Counted from the stretch's first letter, positions 37,162 to 46,932 are shown. The stretch is 64,000 nt of DNA from 70-18 sp041691815 (GCA_041691815.1 JBEPTZ010000005.1:17482-81481), one strand, 5' to 3'. Notes: generated from the sequence alone by a model not told the origin. Program-made: numbers and translations.

Positions 37162-39002
37162 TGCCGGAATCGATCCTGCGGGTGCTCACCTGCGGCAGCG
37201 TGGATGACGGCAAATCGACGCTGATCGGCCGCATGCTGTTCGAATGCGGCCGCATTCCGGACGACGTGCAGGCGGCCCTGGAGCGCGACAGCCGGCGCTA
37301 CGGCACGGTCGCCGGCGGCATCGACTATGCGCTGCTGGTCGACGGGCTGGCCGCCGAGCGCGAGCAGGGCATCACCATCGATGTCGCCTATCGCTACTTC
37401 GAGACGCCGAGCCGCCGCTTCATCCTGGCCGACACGCCGGGGCATGAGCAGTACACCCGCAACATGGTCACCGGCGCCTCCACCGCCGACCTGGCGGTGT
37501 TGCTGGTCGACGCCCGCAAGGGGCTGCTGGTGCAGACCCGCCGGCACGCCACGATCGCCTCACTGCTCGGCATCAACCAGGTGGTGCTGGCGGTCAACAA
37601 GATGGACCTGATGGGCTACGACCAAGGGGTGTTCGATGCCATCGTCGATGGCTTCCGGGCGTTCGCCGAGAAGCTCGGCGGCCTGGAGGTGACGGCGATC
37701 CCGGTCTGCGCGGTGGCTGGCGACAATGTGATCAGCACCAGCACCAACATGCCATGGTATAGCGGCCCGGCGCTGCTGCAGGCGCTGGAGCAGGCGACGC
37801 CGCGCGCGCCGGTGGCCGAGGCGCCGCTGCGGCTGCAGGTGCAGCAGGTGATCCGCCCGGACCTGGATTTCCGCGGCTTCGCCGGCACCATCGCCAGCGG
37901 CACCGTGCGGCCGGGCATGCGGGTGACCAACGTCACCTCGCGGGCCAGCGCCAACGTGGCGCGCATCGTAACCATGGACGGCGACCTGGCCGAGGCCGAG
38001 GCCGGCACCGCGGTGACCCTGGTGTTGGACGACGAGATCGACGTGTCGCGCGGAGACGTGCTGGCCGGGCTGCCGCTGCCGGCGACCGCCACCGAGTTGA
38101 CCGCCCGGCTCTCCTGGTTCGACGAACAGCCGCTGTTTCGCGGCCGCTCGTACCTGATGCAGATCGGGCCACGGTTGCTGACCGCGACGGTCTCGAAGAT
38201 TTCCGGCCGGCTGGATGTGGACACGCTGGTCGAAGAGCCGGCCGGGGAACTGAAGTTCAACGAGATCGGCCGGGTCGGCATCGCCCTCAGCCAGCCGATT
38301 CCGTTCGAGCCGTACCGGGCGTGCCATGAGATGGGCGGCTTCATCCTGATCGACCGGATCACCCGCAACACCGTGGCCGCCGGGCTGATCGAGGGTGCCG
38401 ACCGCATCGCGTCTGACGTGCATTGGCACAAGCAGGCGGTGGACAAGACGATCCGCGGGGCGCTGAAGGGCCAACGCCCGGCGGTGTTGTGGTTCACCGG
38501 ACTTTCCGGCGCCGGCAAATCGACCATTGCCAACCTCACCGAGGCGCGGCTCGCGGTGCTGGGGCGGCACACCATCATCCTGGACGGCGATAATGTGCGC
38601 CACGGGCTGAACCGCGACCTGGGCTTCAGCGAGGCCGACCGGGTGGAGAATATCCGCCGCGTGGCCGAGGTGGCGCGGCTGTTCGTCGAGGCCGGGCTGA
38701 TCGTGCTGGTGTCGTTCATCTCGCCGTATCGCGCCGAACGCACCCTGGCACGCGAACGGGTGGAGGCCGGCGAATTCATCGAGGTGTTCGTCGATACTCC
38801 GGTGGAGGAATGCGCCCGGCGCGACCCGAAGGGGCTGTACGCCAAGGCGATGGCCGGCGAGATCCGCAACTTTACCGGCGTCGATGCGCCGTACGAGGCG
38901 CCGCAATCGCCGGAGATCCATCTCTCGACGGTTGGCACCACGCCGGAGGAACTGGCCGACCGGGTGGTGGCCGAGCTGCGCGGGCGGAGCGTCATCATCT
39001 AG
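37161..39002 (+). CDS. cysNC: Bifunctional CysN GTPase / CysC adenylylsulfate kinase
   Basis: A 613-residue fusion. Residues 1-430 are the GTPase subunit of ATP sulfurylase, related to EF-Tu: GSVDDGKSTLIGR, ADTPGHEQYTRNM and VNKMDLMGY. Residues about 440-613 are APS kinase with the P-loop FTGLSGAGKSTIANL and the DGDNVRHGLNRDLGFS block, making PAPS. GTP hydrolysis by the first half drives sulfate activation by CysD; the second half phosphorylates APS. This fusion is common in alphaproteobacteria. A reductase operon (cysH, cysI) is not present here. Confidence 0.96.
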   Translation: MPESILRVLTCGSVDDGKSTLIGRMLFECGRIPDDVQAALERDSRRYGTVAGGIDYALLVDGLAAEREQGITIDVAYRYFETPSRRFILADTPGHEQYTRNMVTGASTADLAVLLVDARKGLLVQTRRHATIASLLGINQVVLAVNKMDLMGYDQGVFDAIVDGFRAFAEKLGGLEVTAIPVCAVAGDNVISTSTNMPWYSGPALLQALEQATPRAPVAEAPLRLQVQQVIRPDLDFRGFAGTIASGTVRPGMRVTNVTSRASANVARIVTMDGDLAEAEAGTAVTLVLDDEIDVSRGDVLAGLPLPATATELTARLSWFDEQPLFRGRSYLMQIGPRLLTATVSKISGRLDVDTLVEEPAGELKFNEIGRVGIALSQPIPFEPYRACHEMGGFILIDRITRNTVAAGLIEGADRIASDVHWHKQAVDKTIRGALKGQRPAVLWFTGLSGAGKSTIANLTEARLAVLGRHTIILDGDNVRHGLNRDLGFSEADRVENIRRVAEVARLFVEAGLIVLVSFISPYRAERTLARERVEAGEFIEVFVDTPVEECARRDPKGLYAKAMAGEIRNFTGVDAPYEAPQSPEIHLSTVGTTPEELADRVVAELRGRSVII

Positions 39003-39028
39003 CCGAGCACCGGCGGCTGCGGCTTCGG

Positions 39029-39688
39029 CTATCCGTGCAGCCTGGCGATGGCCGCCGGCGGTAGCCTCAGGCAATGCACGGCGAGGCAGCCCAGTTCGCG
39101 GATGCCGCGCCGCCAGGTGCCGTCGCGGCGCCAAGTAACCGCGGCGGTGGTGGCCGGGATCGGCAGCCCGGCCAGACGCTGCCGGCCGAGCCGCCGGGCG
39201 AGATCGAGTTCGGTCAGCACTGGCAGCGGCCGCACGCCGCCCACCTCATCCAGCAGGGCGCGCGAGATCAGCAGCCCCTGTTCGGCGGCGGGCAGGCCGA
39301 AGCGGCTGCTGCGCCAGGCCAGGAAGCGCTCCAGTCGCCTCGCGCGCGGCTCGCCGGCTTCCAGCGCGAAACGGAAATAGGCGGCGCGGTTGGGCGAGCC
39401 GGCCATCACCCGGGCTGCCGCGTTCTCCCAGCCGGCGGCCAGCCTGGTGTCGGCGCGCAACAGCAGCAGCCAGTCGCCGGTTGCCGCGGCACAGCCGGCG
39501 GCAAGCCGGGCGCCGTGGCCGCCCCGCAGGATCACCACCCGCGCGCCAAGCCGCCGCGCCAAAGCGACCGTGCCGTCGGTGCTGTCGGCATCGGCGACGA
39601 TCACCTCGTCGGCGGCGCCGTCGAGTGCCGCCAGGGCGGCGGGAAGCGTGGTGGCGGCGTTCAATGTCGGAATGACGACGGACAGCAT
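39029..39688 (-). CDS. Family 2 glycosyltransferase
   Basis: A 219-residue GT-A fold protein: LSVVIPTLNAATTLPAALAAL, the nucleotide-binding VADADSTDGT and, in place of the metal-binding DxD, LLRADTRL. The substrate side contains FGLPAAEQGLLISRALLDEVGG, as in the TIGR04283-type transferases. No membrane segment. It is convergent with cysNC and divergent from the radical SAM gene. Sugar donor and acceptor unknown. Confidence 0.8.
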   Translation of the reverse strand: MLSVVIPTLNAATTLPAALAALDGAADEVIVADADSTDGTVALARRLGARVVILRGGHGARLAAGCAAATGDWLLLLRADTRLAAGWENAAARVMAGSPNRAAYFRFALEAGEPRARRLERFLAWRSSRFGLPAAEQGLLISRALLDEVGGVRPLPVLTELDLARRLGRQRLAGLPIPATTAAVTWRRDGTWRRGIRELGCLAVHCLRLPPAAIARLHG

Positions 39689-39794
39689 AACGGTGATCCC
39701 CCGGGGCGCGGCTGGCGCTCATGTTCTCTTTGTGTTCTTGACACGAGTGCGCGGCTTTGGCAAGGTCAGATGAGAACGAAAGGGGACTCTGGCG

Positions 39795-41057
39795 ATGCGG
39801 GACACGCATATCGAGGACTCGCACCCACGGGAGGCAGGCGACTTCGCGCGGGAGATCGATCCCGGCGAGTTGGAGGCGCTGGAGCGTGCCGGGGAGCCGG
39901 AGCCGTTGCCGATCCACGGGCGCGCCGGGCGGGCGATGCGGGCAGGGCTGACCATTCCGACAGCGCCGACGGTTGAGGCCGCGCCGCCGCGGCGGGGGCG
40001 GGGTGCCACCAACAATCCCCCCAACCGGTTCGAGCCGACCAACGCTGCGCCGTTCGACGATGGCTGGCAGACCCTGGCTGCGGATTTCAGCGACCTGCCG
40101 CCGCTGCCGACCACGCTGATCAAGGATTCGTCGCGCAGCGTGATTTCCTGGAACCAGAGCCCGGATATCGGCTTCGATCGCGCGATCAATCCGTATCGCG
40201 GCTGCGAGCATGGCTGCGTCTACTGCTTTGCCAGGCCGAGTCACGCCTATCTTGGCTATTCGCCGGGGCTGGATTTCGAAACCAAGCTGGTGTTCAAGCC
40301 GGATGTGGCCGAGCTGCTGGAAAAGGAGTTGCGCAAGCCGGGCTATGTTGCGCGGCCGATCGCGCTCGGCTCCAACACCGACCCGTATCAGCCGATCGAG
40401 CGGACGTTGAAGCTGACCCGCTCGGTGCTGGAGGTGATGGAGCGGTTCGGGCACCCGGTAACCATTGTTACCAAATCCGCTGGCGTGCTGCGCGATCTTG
40501 ACGTGTTGCAGCGGCTGGCGCGGCGGAACCTGGTGCGCGTGTATGTGTCGGTGACGACGCTGGACCCGACCCTGGCGCGGCGGATGGAACCGCGTGCCGC
40601 GACCCCGGCACGGCGGCTGCAAGCGATCGCCGGGCTGACCCGCGCCGGGGTTCCGGCCGGGGTGCTGGCGGCGCCGATGATCCCGGCGCTGAACGATGCC
40701 GAGCTGGAGAAAATCCTCGAAGCCGCCTCGCGCGCCGGCGCCAGTTGGGGCGGCTACGTGATGCTGCGGCTGCCGCATGAGTTGAAGCAGATTTTCGAGG
40801 ATTGGCTGCAGGCGCACTTTCCGGATCGCGCCGGCCATGTGTTGAACCTGGTGCGCGAGGCACGCGCCGGAGCGCTGTATGACGCCAGGTTCGGGCAGCG
40901 GTTTTCCGGAACCGGGCCGTATGCCGATCTGTTGGCACGCCGCTTTCAGCGCGCCGCCAGGCAATGGGGGCTGGAGGAGCGGGCGCCGCTGGATTGCAGC
41001 CAGTTCAGCCCGCCGGCGGACGGTAAGGCGAAGACGGCGCAGTTGTCACTGTTCTGA
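39795..41057 (+). CDS. PA0069-type radical SAM protein
   Basis: A 420-residue radical S-adenosylmethionine enzyme related to spore photoproduct lyase. The iron-sulfur motif is CEHGCVYC in NPYRGCEHGCVYCFARPSHAYLGYSPG, the usual CxxxCxxC. SNTDPYQPIE, VTIVTKSAGVLRDLD and APMIPALNDAELEKIL follow in order. The N-terminal 100 residues are charged and low in structure. These proteins are widespread and not assigned to a reaction. A GGGGA site lies 8 bases before the ATG. Confidence 0.86.
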   Translation: MRDTHIEDSHPREAGDFAREIDPGELEALERAGEPEPLPIHGRAGRAMRAGLTIPTAPTVEAAPPRRGRGATNNPPNRFEPTNAAPFDDGWQTLAADFSDLPPLPTTLIKDSSRSVISWNQSPDIGFDRAINPYRGCEHGCVYCFARPSHAYLGYSPGLDFETKLVFKPDVAELLEKELRKPGYVARPIALGSNTDPYQPIERTLKLTRSVLEVMERFGHPVTIVTKSAGVLRDLDVLQRLARRNLVRVYVSVTTLDPTLARRMEPRAATPARRLQAIAGLTRAGVPAGVLAAPMIPALNDAELEKILEAASRAGASWGGYVMLRLPHELKQIFEDWLQAHFPDRAGHVLNLVREARAGALYDARFGQRFSGTGPYADLLARRFQRAARQWGLEERAPLDCSQFSPPADGKAKTAQLSLF

Positions 41058-41075
41058 ACCGGCCCGGCGACGGTG

Positions 41076-42068
41076 CTACGCGGGGTAGCAACCAGCGAGG
41101 CGCGCGCGCTCCCGCACCAGCGCCAGCACCATCTCGCAACTGGGCATCGGCTTGCCGGTCAGCACGCCGAGTTCCACCACGGCGCCCAGCAGCGCGTCGA
41201 TTTCCATCGGGCGGCCGCGTTCGAGGTCCTGCAGCATCGAGGTCTTGTGCTCGCCGACCTCGGCCGCGCCGTCGATGCGTTTGTCGACGCTGATCGCGAA
41301 TTTGACGCCGAGAGCTTCGGCCACCGCTTGCGCTTCGCCCATCATGGCGCGGCACAGCGCCCGCAGATCGGCGCGGCCGGTGATGCGATCGAGCGTAGAG
41401 CCGGTCAGCGCCGAGACCGGGTTGAAGCAGAGATTGCCCCACAGCTTGATCCAGATTTCGTCGCGGATGCGCGGCCGCACCGGCGCCTTCAGCCCGGCCG
41501 AGATGAGCAGCTTGCTCAGCGCCTCGACGCGTGGCGAGCGGCTGCCGTCGGGTTCGCCGAGGCTGAAACGCTCGCCGTAGATGTGCTGGATCACCCCGGG
41601 GCGCACCACTTCGGCGGCCGGATAGACCACGCAGCCGATCGCCTGGGATGGCGGCAGGGTGGTCCATAACGTGCCGTCGGGATCGACGCTGGTCACCCGG
41701 TGGTCGCGCCAGGGTCCGTCCAGGCCGTGGAAATACCAGTATGGCACGCCGTTGACGGCGGTGATCAGCGCGGTTTGCGGCCCCATCATGCGGGCGATGG
41801 AAGGGGCGGCGGCGGGCAGGGAATGCGCTTTCAGCGTGACGATCACGTAGTCCTGCACGCCCAACTCGCCGGCGTCGGCGGTGCAGCGCGGGCGGACGGT
41901 GATGTCCTGGCCACCGTCCTTCTCGCTGGCCAGCAGGGTTACGCCGTTCTCCCGCATTGCCGCCAGATGCGGGCCGCGGGCGACGAAGGAAACGTCGGCG
42001 CCCGCCGCCGCCAGCTTCGCCCCCATCATGCCGCCGATGGCGCCGGCGCCGAACACCGCAACCTTCAT
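41076..42068 (-). CDS. 2-Dehydropantoate 2-reductase-like (ApbA/PanE) oxidoreductase
   Basis: A 330-residue NADPH-dependent reductase of the ketopantoate reductase fold. The N-terminal dinucleotide site is VAVFGAGAIGGMMGAKLA and the second domain has KLWGNLCFNPVSALTG with the usual Lys/Asn pair, and EHKTSMLQDLERGRPMEID near the C-terminus with the conserved Ser-Met-Leu-Gln-Asp. It may make pantoate, but several paralogues of unknown substrate exist in alphaproteobacteria. It is four bases downstream of the CoA ligase gene on the same strand. Confidence 0.82.
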   Translation of the reverse strand: MKVAVFGAGAIGGMMGAKLAAAGADVSFVARGPHLAAMRENGVTLLASEKDGGQDITVRPRCTADAGELGVQDYVIVTLKAHSLPAAAPSIARMMGPQTALITAVNGVPYWYFHGLDGPWRDHRVTSVDPDGTLWTTLPPSQAIGCVVYPAAEVVRPGVIQHIYGERFSLGEPDGSRSPRVEALSKLLISAGLKAPVRPRIRDEIWIKLWGNLCFNPVSALTGSTLDRITGRADLRALCRAMMGEAQAVAEALGVKFAISVDKRIDGAAEVGEHKTSMLQDLERGRPMEIDALLGAVVELGVLTGKPMPSCEMVLALVRERARLAGCYPA

Positions 42069-42072
42069 GGCG

Positions 42073-43620
42073 CTACTCGGTGAGGCCGAGTTTGGCGGCC
42101 AACCCGATGCGCTGCAGCTTGCCGGTGGCGCCCTTGGGGATTTCGGCCATGAACAGGATCTTGCGCGGCACCTTGAACTGCGCCAGCCGCTGGGCGGCGA
42201 AATCGCGCAGGCCGTGCTCATCGAGCGTGTGGCCCTCGCGCAGCACCACCACGGCGGCCACCTCCTCGCCAAGCTTGCTGTGCGGCATGCCGAAGGTCAC
42301 CACCTGCTGCACCGCCGGGTGGTCCATCAGCACGACATCCACCTCCAGCGGGGATATCTTTTCGCCGCCGCGGTTGATGATCTCCTTCAGGCGGCCGGTG
42401 AGGCGCAGATAGCCCTCGGCGTCCAGCGTGCCCTGGTCGCCGGTGCGGAACCAGCCATTGGTGAAGGCGCTGGCATTGGCGGTCGGGTTGTTCTCGTAGC
42501 CGGCGGTGACGTTGCGGCCGCGGATCACCACCTCGCCGAGGTCGCCCGGCGCCAGCAGCGTGCCGGCTTCGTCCATGATGGCGACCTCGGGGCCGGCGGC
42601 GAGGCCGACCGAGCCGGCGTGATGCACGCGCGGCGGCAGCGGGTTGCAGCACATCTGGTGCGAGGCCTCGGTCATGCCGTAGGCCTCGATCACCGGCACG
42701 GCGAACGCCGCTTCCATCGCAGTCATCACCTGCGGCGGCAGGCTGGAGGAGGAGGAGCGGATGAAGCGCAGCCGGCTCGCCTCGATCACCGCCTTGTTGC
42801 GCCCGGCCAGCCCGAGGATCGCCTGGTGCATGGTCGGCACCGCGGTGTACCAGCTGGGCTTTGCGTCGCCGAACCAGGTGAAGAAGCGGAAGGCGTTGAA
42901 GCCGGGCGTGCAGATGGTGGACGCACCGGCGGCCATCGAGGACAGCACGGCGGCGATCAGGCCGTGGATGTGGAACAGCGGCATGATGTTGAGGCAGGTA
43001 TCGGCCGGCGTCAGCGCGAGCGTCTCGACGATATGGTAGGCCGAGGCGGTGACGTTGATGTGGCGCAACGGCACGATCTTCGGGCGCGAGGTGGTGCCGG
43101 AGGTGTGCAGCACCAGCGCCACGTCCTGCGCCTCGGCCGGGCCGGGATGCGTGGGCGTGCCGGACAGCGGCTGCTCGGGCACCAGGGTGAAGGCGCCGGC
43201 GGCGGCCGGGTCGGGCACCAGCTCGATCACCGGGATGTTGTGCGCGGCGGCGACCTCGCGGGCCGGGCTGTCCATGCCGCGCAGGATGACCAGGGCGCGG
43301 GCGTGCAGGTCGGAGAGGTAGAACTCAAACTCGTCGCGGCGGTAGCCGGGGTTCAGCGGCGCGGTGGTGGCGGCACAGGCGACGGCGAGGAAGCTGGTGG
43401 CCATTTCCGGGCCATTCGGCAGCACGATCGCCACCCGGTCGTTGCGGCCGATGCCCATGCGATTGAGATCGGCGACGGTGCGGGTGGCGAGCGCCCGCAG
43501 CGCGCCGTGGGTCAGCCAGGGGCGGGCGCCTTCCAGGCTCTGCGGCATGCCGATTGCCGGCGCGTCGTTCGCACCTCGCGCCAGTGCTCCGGCGATTGTG
43601 TCGGCGGCATAAACAGTCAT
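42073..43620 (-). CDS. AMP-forming acyl-CoA synthetase, oxalyl-CoA synthetase-like
   Basis: A 515-residue ANL ligase. Adenylation motifs are LHTSGTTSRPKIVPLRH, a Ser-rich SSSSSLPP, YGMTEASHQM and the hinge RLTGRLKEIINRGGEKISP, with catalytic Lys in PKGATGKLQR. The segment VIEAYGMTEASHQMCCNPLPP is close to plant AAE3 and yeast Pcs60 oxalyl-CoA synthetases, so oxalate is the best guess; this rests on motif recall only. GGGGGAGG precedes the ATG at 43620. It is paired with a ketopantoate-reductase-like gene. Confidence 0.85.
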   Translation of the reverse strand: MTVYAADTIAGALARGANDAPAIGMPQSLEGARPWLTHGALRALATRTVADLNRMGIGRNDRVAIVLPNGPEMATSFLAVACAATTAPLNPGYRRDEFEFYLSDLHARALVILRGMDSPAREVAAAHNIPVIELVPDPAAAGAFTLVPEQPLSGTPTHPGPAEAQDVALVLHTSGTTSRPKIVPLRHINVTASAYHIVETLALTPADTCLNIMPLFHIHGLIAAVLSSMAAGASTICTPGFNAFRFFTWFGDAKPSWYTAVPTMHQAILGLAGRNKAVIEASRLRFIRSSSSSLPPQVMTAMEAAFAVPVIEAYGMTEASHQMCCNPLPPRVHHAGSVGLAAGPEVAIMDEAGTLLAPGDLGEVVIRGRNVTAGYENNPTANASAFTNGWFRTGDQGTLDAEGYLRLTGRLKEIINRGGEKISPLEVDVVLMDHPAVQQVVTFGMPHSKLGEEVAAVVVLREGHTLDEHGLRDFAAQRLAQFKVPRKILFMAEIPKGATGKLQRIGLAAKLGLTE

Positions 43621-43718
43621 AGCGGCCTCCCCCTCATCGTTGTCCGCTGATGGCATAGCCTTTCAGCGGCCGGTGGTGAAGGGTTCCCCTCGGCGCGGCA
43701 GGGTTGCTACCGTGCCGG

Positions 43719-44360
43719 ATGCTTGAGAACGCGCGAATCGCCGCCGCCGGACGGGTGGCCGGCATCGATGAGGTCGGGCGCGGCCCGCTGGCCGGGCCGG
43801 TGCTGGCCGCCGCCGTGGTGCTGCCACGGCCGGTGCCGCCGGCGCTGCTGATATTACTCGATGATTCCAAGAAGTTGCGGCCGGCAGCGCGCGAGGCGGC
43901 ATTTGCCGCGTTGCGCGCCACGCCGGAGGTGGAGATCGGCGTCGGCGCGGCGTCGGTGGCGGAGATTCTGGCGCTGAACATCCTGGGCGCCAGCCTGCTG
44001 GCGATGCGCCGCGCGGTGCTGCGGCTGCCGGCGGCGCCCAGCCTGGCGCTGGTGGACGGCAACCGGCCGCCCTCGCTGCCCTGCGCGGTGCGTTGCATCG
44101 TCGGCGGCGACGGGCTGGAACCGGCGATTGCGGCCGCCTCGATCATCGCCAAGGTGCTGCGCGACCGGGCGATGGCGCTGCTGGATCGGCGGTATCCCGG
44201 CTATGGCTGGGCGGAGAATGCCGGCTACGGCACCGCCGCGCATCGCGCCGGACTGCACCGGCTGGGCATCACAGCACATCACCGCACCGGCTTCGGCACC
44301 GTGCGGCGGCTGGTTCTGGCCAATATCAATGTTGACGCGGTCACGATTGACGTGGCCTGA
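43719..44360 (+). CDS. rnhB: Ribonuclease HII
   Basis: A 213-residue enzyme that cuts RNA in RNA-DNA hybrids, including single ribonucleotides in DNA. Active-site residues are seen: Asp17-Glu18 in GIDEVGRGPLAGPV, the Asp in LALVDGN and the Asp in AAASIIAKVLRDR. The C-terminal GYGTAAHRAGL is conserved. The usual GDA..SIAAAS segment reads GGDGLEPAIAAAS, a minor change. It precedes ccrM by 48 bases, a common alphaproteobacterial pairing. A TTG start at 43704 is possible, but the ATG fits the family better. Confidence 0.94.
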   Translation: MLENARIAAAGRVAGIDEVGRGPLAGPVLAAAVVLPRPVPPALLILLDDSKKLRPAAREAAFAALRATPEVEIGVGAASVAEILALNILGASLLAMRRAVLRLPAAPSLALVDGNRPPSLPCAVRCIVGGDGLEPAIAAASIIAKVLRDRAMALLDRRYPGYGWAENAGYGTAAHRAGLHRLGITAHHRTGFGTVRRLVLANINVDAVTIDVA

Positions 44361-44408
44361 CGGAGTTCGTCACGCTGGTTTCCCCGTTTCGGAGTTAGCA
44401 TCATCGCC

Positions 44409-45497
44409 GTGGAGAGTGTCTGGGAACTGCCGCTGGATCAGGTGTTGCTCGGCGATGCGGTGCGCATGATGCGCATGCTGCCGGACGGCGGGGTCCACTG
44501 CGTGTTCGCCGACCCGCCCTATAACCTGCAACTGCGCGGCGAGTTGCGGCGGCCGGATGACAGCCTGGTGGACGGGGTGGATGACGACTGGGACCGGTTC
44601 ACCGATTTCGCCGCCTATGACGCCTTCACCCGCGAATGGCTGGGCGAATGCCGCCGGCTGCTGCGGCCGGACGGCACGCTGTGGGTGATCGGCAGCTACC
44701 ACAACATCTTCCGCATTGGAGCGATTTTGCAGGAGATGGGGTTCTGGATCCTCAACGACGTGGTGTGGCGCAAGGCCAACCCGATGCCGAATTTCCGCGG
44801 CCGGCGATTCACCAACGCGCATGAGACGATGATCTGGGCGGCGCGGGCGCAGGGCAGCCGCTACCGCTTCAACTACCAGGCGATGAAGGCGCTGAACGAC
44901 GATGTGCAGATGCGCAGCGACTGGTTCATCCCGCTGTGCACCGGCGCCGAGCGGTTGCGCAACGAGCATGGGCTGAAGCTGCATCCGACGCAGAAGCCGG
45001 AGGCGCTGCTGCATCGGGTGCTGGTCTCCTCCACGCATCCCGGCGATGTGGTGCTGGACCCGTTTTCCGGCACCGGCACCACCGCGGTGGTGGCCAAGCG
45101 GCTGGGGCGGCATTTCATCGGCATCGAGCGGCATCCGGCCTATGTCGAGGCCGCACTCGGCCGCCTCGCGCGGACCGAGATCGCCTCGTCCGAGAGCATG
45201 GCGGTGACGCCGGGCCGGCGCGAGATGCCGCGGGTGCCGTTTGGCGGGCTGGTGGAGCGCGGCGTGCTGCCGCCCGGCACGGTGCTGACCGACCGGACCC
45301 GGCGTGTGCAGGCGGTGGTGGCGGCCGACGGGTCGATCCGCGCCGGGGCGTTGCAGGGCTCGATCCACAAGATCGGTGCGGCGGTGCAGAACGCCCCCTC
45401 GTGCAACGGCTGGACGTTCTGGCATTTCGAGCGGGACGGCGAATGGCTGGCGATCGACGTGCTGCGGCAAGGTGCTGCGGAACAGCCGCCAGCCTGA
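44409..45497 (+). CDS. ccrM: CcrM-type adenine-N6 DNA methyltransferase
   Basis: A 362-residue beta-class methyltransferase, orthologous to Caulobacter CcrM, which methylates GANTC and coordinates the cell cycle. DPPY is at residues 35-38 (FADPPYNLQL) and the AdoMet motif near the C-terminal part of the domain is DPFSGTGTTAVVAKRLGR, the order of beta-class enzymes. Residues about 280-362 form the extra RAMA-like C-terminal domain (GLVERGVLPPGTVL, HFERDGEWL). It starts with GTG. CtrA, its usual regulatory partner, lies 11 kb away in this window. Confidence 0.95.
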   Translation: MESVWELPLDQVLLGDAVRMMRMLPDGGVHCVFADPPYNLQLRGELRRPDDSLVDGVDDDWDRFTDFAAYDAFTREWLGECRRLLRPDGTLWVIGSYHNIFRIGAILQEMGFWILNDVVWRKANPMPNFRGRRFTNAHETMIWAARAQGSRYRFNYQAMKALNDDVQMRSDWFIPLCTGAERLRNEHGLKLHPTQKPEALLHRVLVSSTHPGDVVLDPFSGTGTTAVVAKRLGRHFIGIERHPAYVEAALGRLARTEIASSESMAVTPGRREMPRVPFGGLVERGVLPPGTVLTDRTRRVQAVVAADGSIRAGALQGSIHKIGAAVQNAPSCNGWTFWHFERDGEWLAIDVLRQGAAEQPPA

Positions 45498-45822
45498 CCG
45501 ATAACCCGGGAGGCGCGCCTGCAGCGCGCCGCGACTGCGCCGTGAACTGCGCCATCAGCGCGCCATTCGCCTCGCGCGGGTACCGTACGCGCCATCCGCT
45601 TTGCGCCTTGAGGGCGCAGTCGGAAGGCGCGAGGTATCCCTCTTCTTCAACCGACGTGCCTGCGCCCCAGATATCATGAAATAGGAAAATAGTCAAGATT
45701 CGTGCGTCACCGTTAGCCTGATGGACCATTCTTGTTGCCGCATCATCGCCGCTCCTGGCGTGGCGGCGCTGCTGGGAGCGCTGGCTACCCTGGCGATCCC
45801 CGGGGGAGCCAGCGGCGGCCGG
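45498..45822. other. Gene-free gap between ccrM and formaldehyde dehydrogenase gene
   Basis: Between convergent genes. GGCGCGC (45512-45518) and GCGCGCC (45524-45530) make a 7-bp stem, and GCGCCTT/AAGGCGC around 45,605-45,635 a second; either could terminate ccrM, though neither has a T run. Positions about 45,665-45,700 are A/T-rich. No coding sequence or RNA gene was recognised. Confidence 0.4.
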
Positions 45823-46932
45823 TCAGTAGACCACCACGCTGCGGATGCTCTCGCCGCGGCGCATCAGGTCGAAGCCCTCGTTGATCCGCTCGAATGGCAG
45901 CACATGGGTGATCAGGTCGTCGATGTTGATGCGGCCTTCCATGTACCAGTCGACGATGCGCGGCACATCGGTGCGGCCGCGGGCGCCGCCGAACGCGGTG
46001 CCCATCCAGCTTCGCCCGGTGACCAGCTGGAACGGGCGGGTGCTGATCTCCTGGCCGGCGCCGGCAACGCCGATGACGATGCTCTTGCCCCAGCCGCGAT
46101 GCGCGCATTCCAGCGCCTGGCGCATCAGCGTGGTGTTGCCGACGCATTCGAAGCTGTAGTCGGCGCCGCCCTTGGTGAGGTTGACCAGATAGGGCACCAG
46201 GTCGCCCTCGACCTCCTTCGGGTTGACGAAATCGGTCATGCCGAATTTTTCCGCCATGGCGCGGCGGCCGGGATTGATGTCGACGCCGACGATCTGCTCG
46301 GCGCCGACCATGCGCAGGCCCTGGATCACGTTGAGCCCGATGCCGCCGAGGCCGAACACCACGGCGCGGCAGCCCATCTCGGCGCGGGCGGTGTTGATCA
46401 CCGCGCCGATGCCGGTGGTGACGCCGCAGCCGATGTAGCAGACCTTGTCGAACGGCGCGTCGGGGCGGATTTTCGCCAGCGCGATCTCCGGCAGCACGGT
46501 GTGGTTGGCGAAGGTGGAGGTGCCCATGTAGTGAAAAACCGGCTGGCCGTCGCACGAGAACCGGCTGCTGCCATCCGGCATCACGCCGCGGCCCTGGGTG
46601 GCGCGGATCGCCACGCAGAGATTGGTCTTGCGGCTGAGGCAATATTCGCATTGCCGGCATTCCGGCGTGTACAGCGGGATGACGTGGTCGCCGGGCTTCA
46701 GGCTGGTGACGCCGCGGCCGATTTCCAGCACCACGCCGGCGCCCTCATGGCCGAGGATGGCCGGGAAGATGCCCTCCGGGTCGGCGCCGGACAGGGTGAA
46801 CTCGTCGGTGTGGCAGATGCCGGTGGCCTTGATCTCCACCAGCACCTCGCCGTCGCGCGGGCCTTCCAGGTCGACGGTTTCCAGGCTGAGCGGTGCCCCT
46901 GCCTTACGGGCGACGGCGGCGCGGGTTTTCAT
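45823..46932 (-). CDS. frmA: S-(hydroxymethyl)glutathione dehydrogenase (class III alcohol dehydrogenase)
   Basis: Oxidises the glutathione adduct of formaldehyde to S-formylglutathione using NAD. The 369-residue zinc enzyme has the catalytic-zinc residues in GICHTDEFTLSG and GHEGAGVV, the four structural-zinc Cys in PECRQCEYCLSRKTNLC, the NAD site VVFGLGGIGLNVIQG and class III-specific GGARGRTDVPRIVD. CAGGAG precedes the ATG. It would remove formaldehyde from one-carbon metabolism, including that released by N-demethylation (inference). The esterase partner frmB is not adjacent. Confidence 0.94.
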   Translation of the reverse strand: MKTRAAVARKAGAPLSLETVDLEGPRDGEVLVEIKATGICHTDEFTLSGADPEGIFPAILGHEGAGVVLEIGRGVTSLKPGDHVIPLYTPECRQCEYCLSRKTNLCVAIRATQGRGVMPDGSSRFSCDGQPVFHYMGTSTFANHTVLPEIALAKIRPDAPFDKVCYIGCGVTTGIGAVINTARAEMGCRAVVFGLGGIGLNVIQGLRMVGAEQIVGVDINPGRRAMAEKFGMTDFVNPKEVEGDLVPYLVNLTKGGADYSFECVGNTTLMRQALECAHRGWGKSIVIGVAGAGQEISTRPFQLVTGRSWMGTAFGGARGRTDVPRIVDWYMEGRINIDDLITHVLPFERINEGFDLMRRGESIRSVVVY

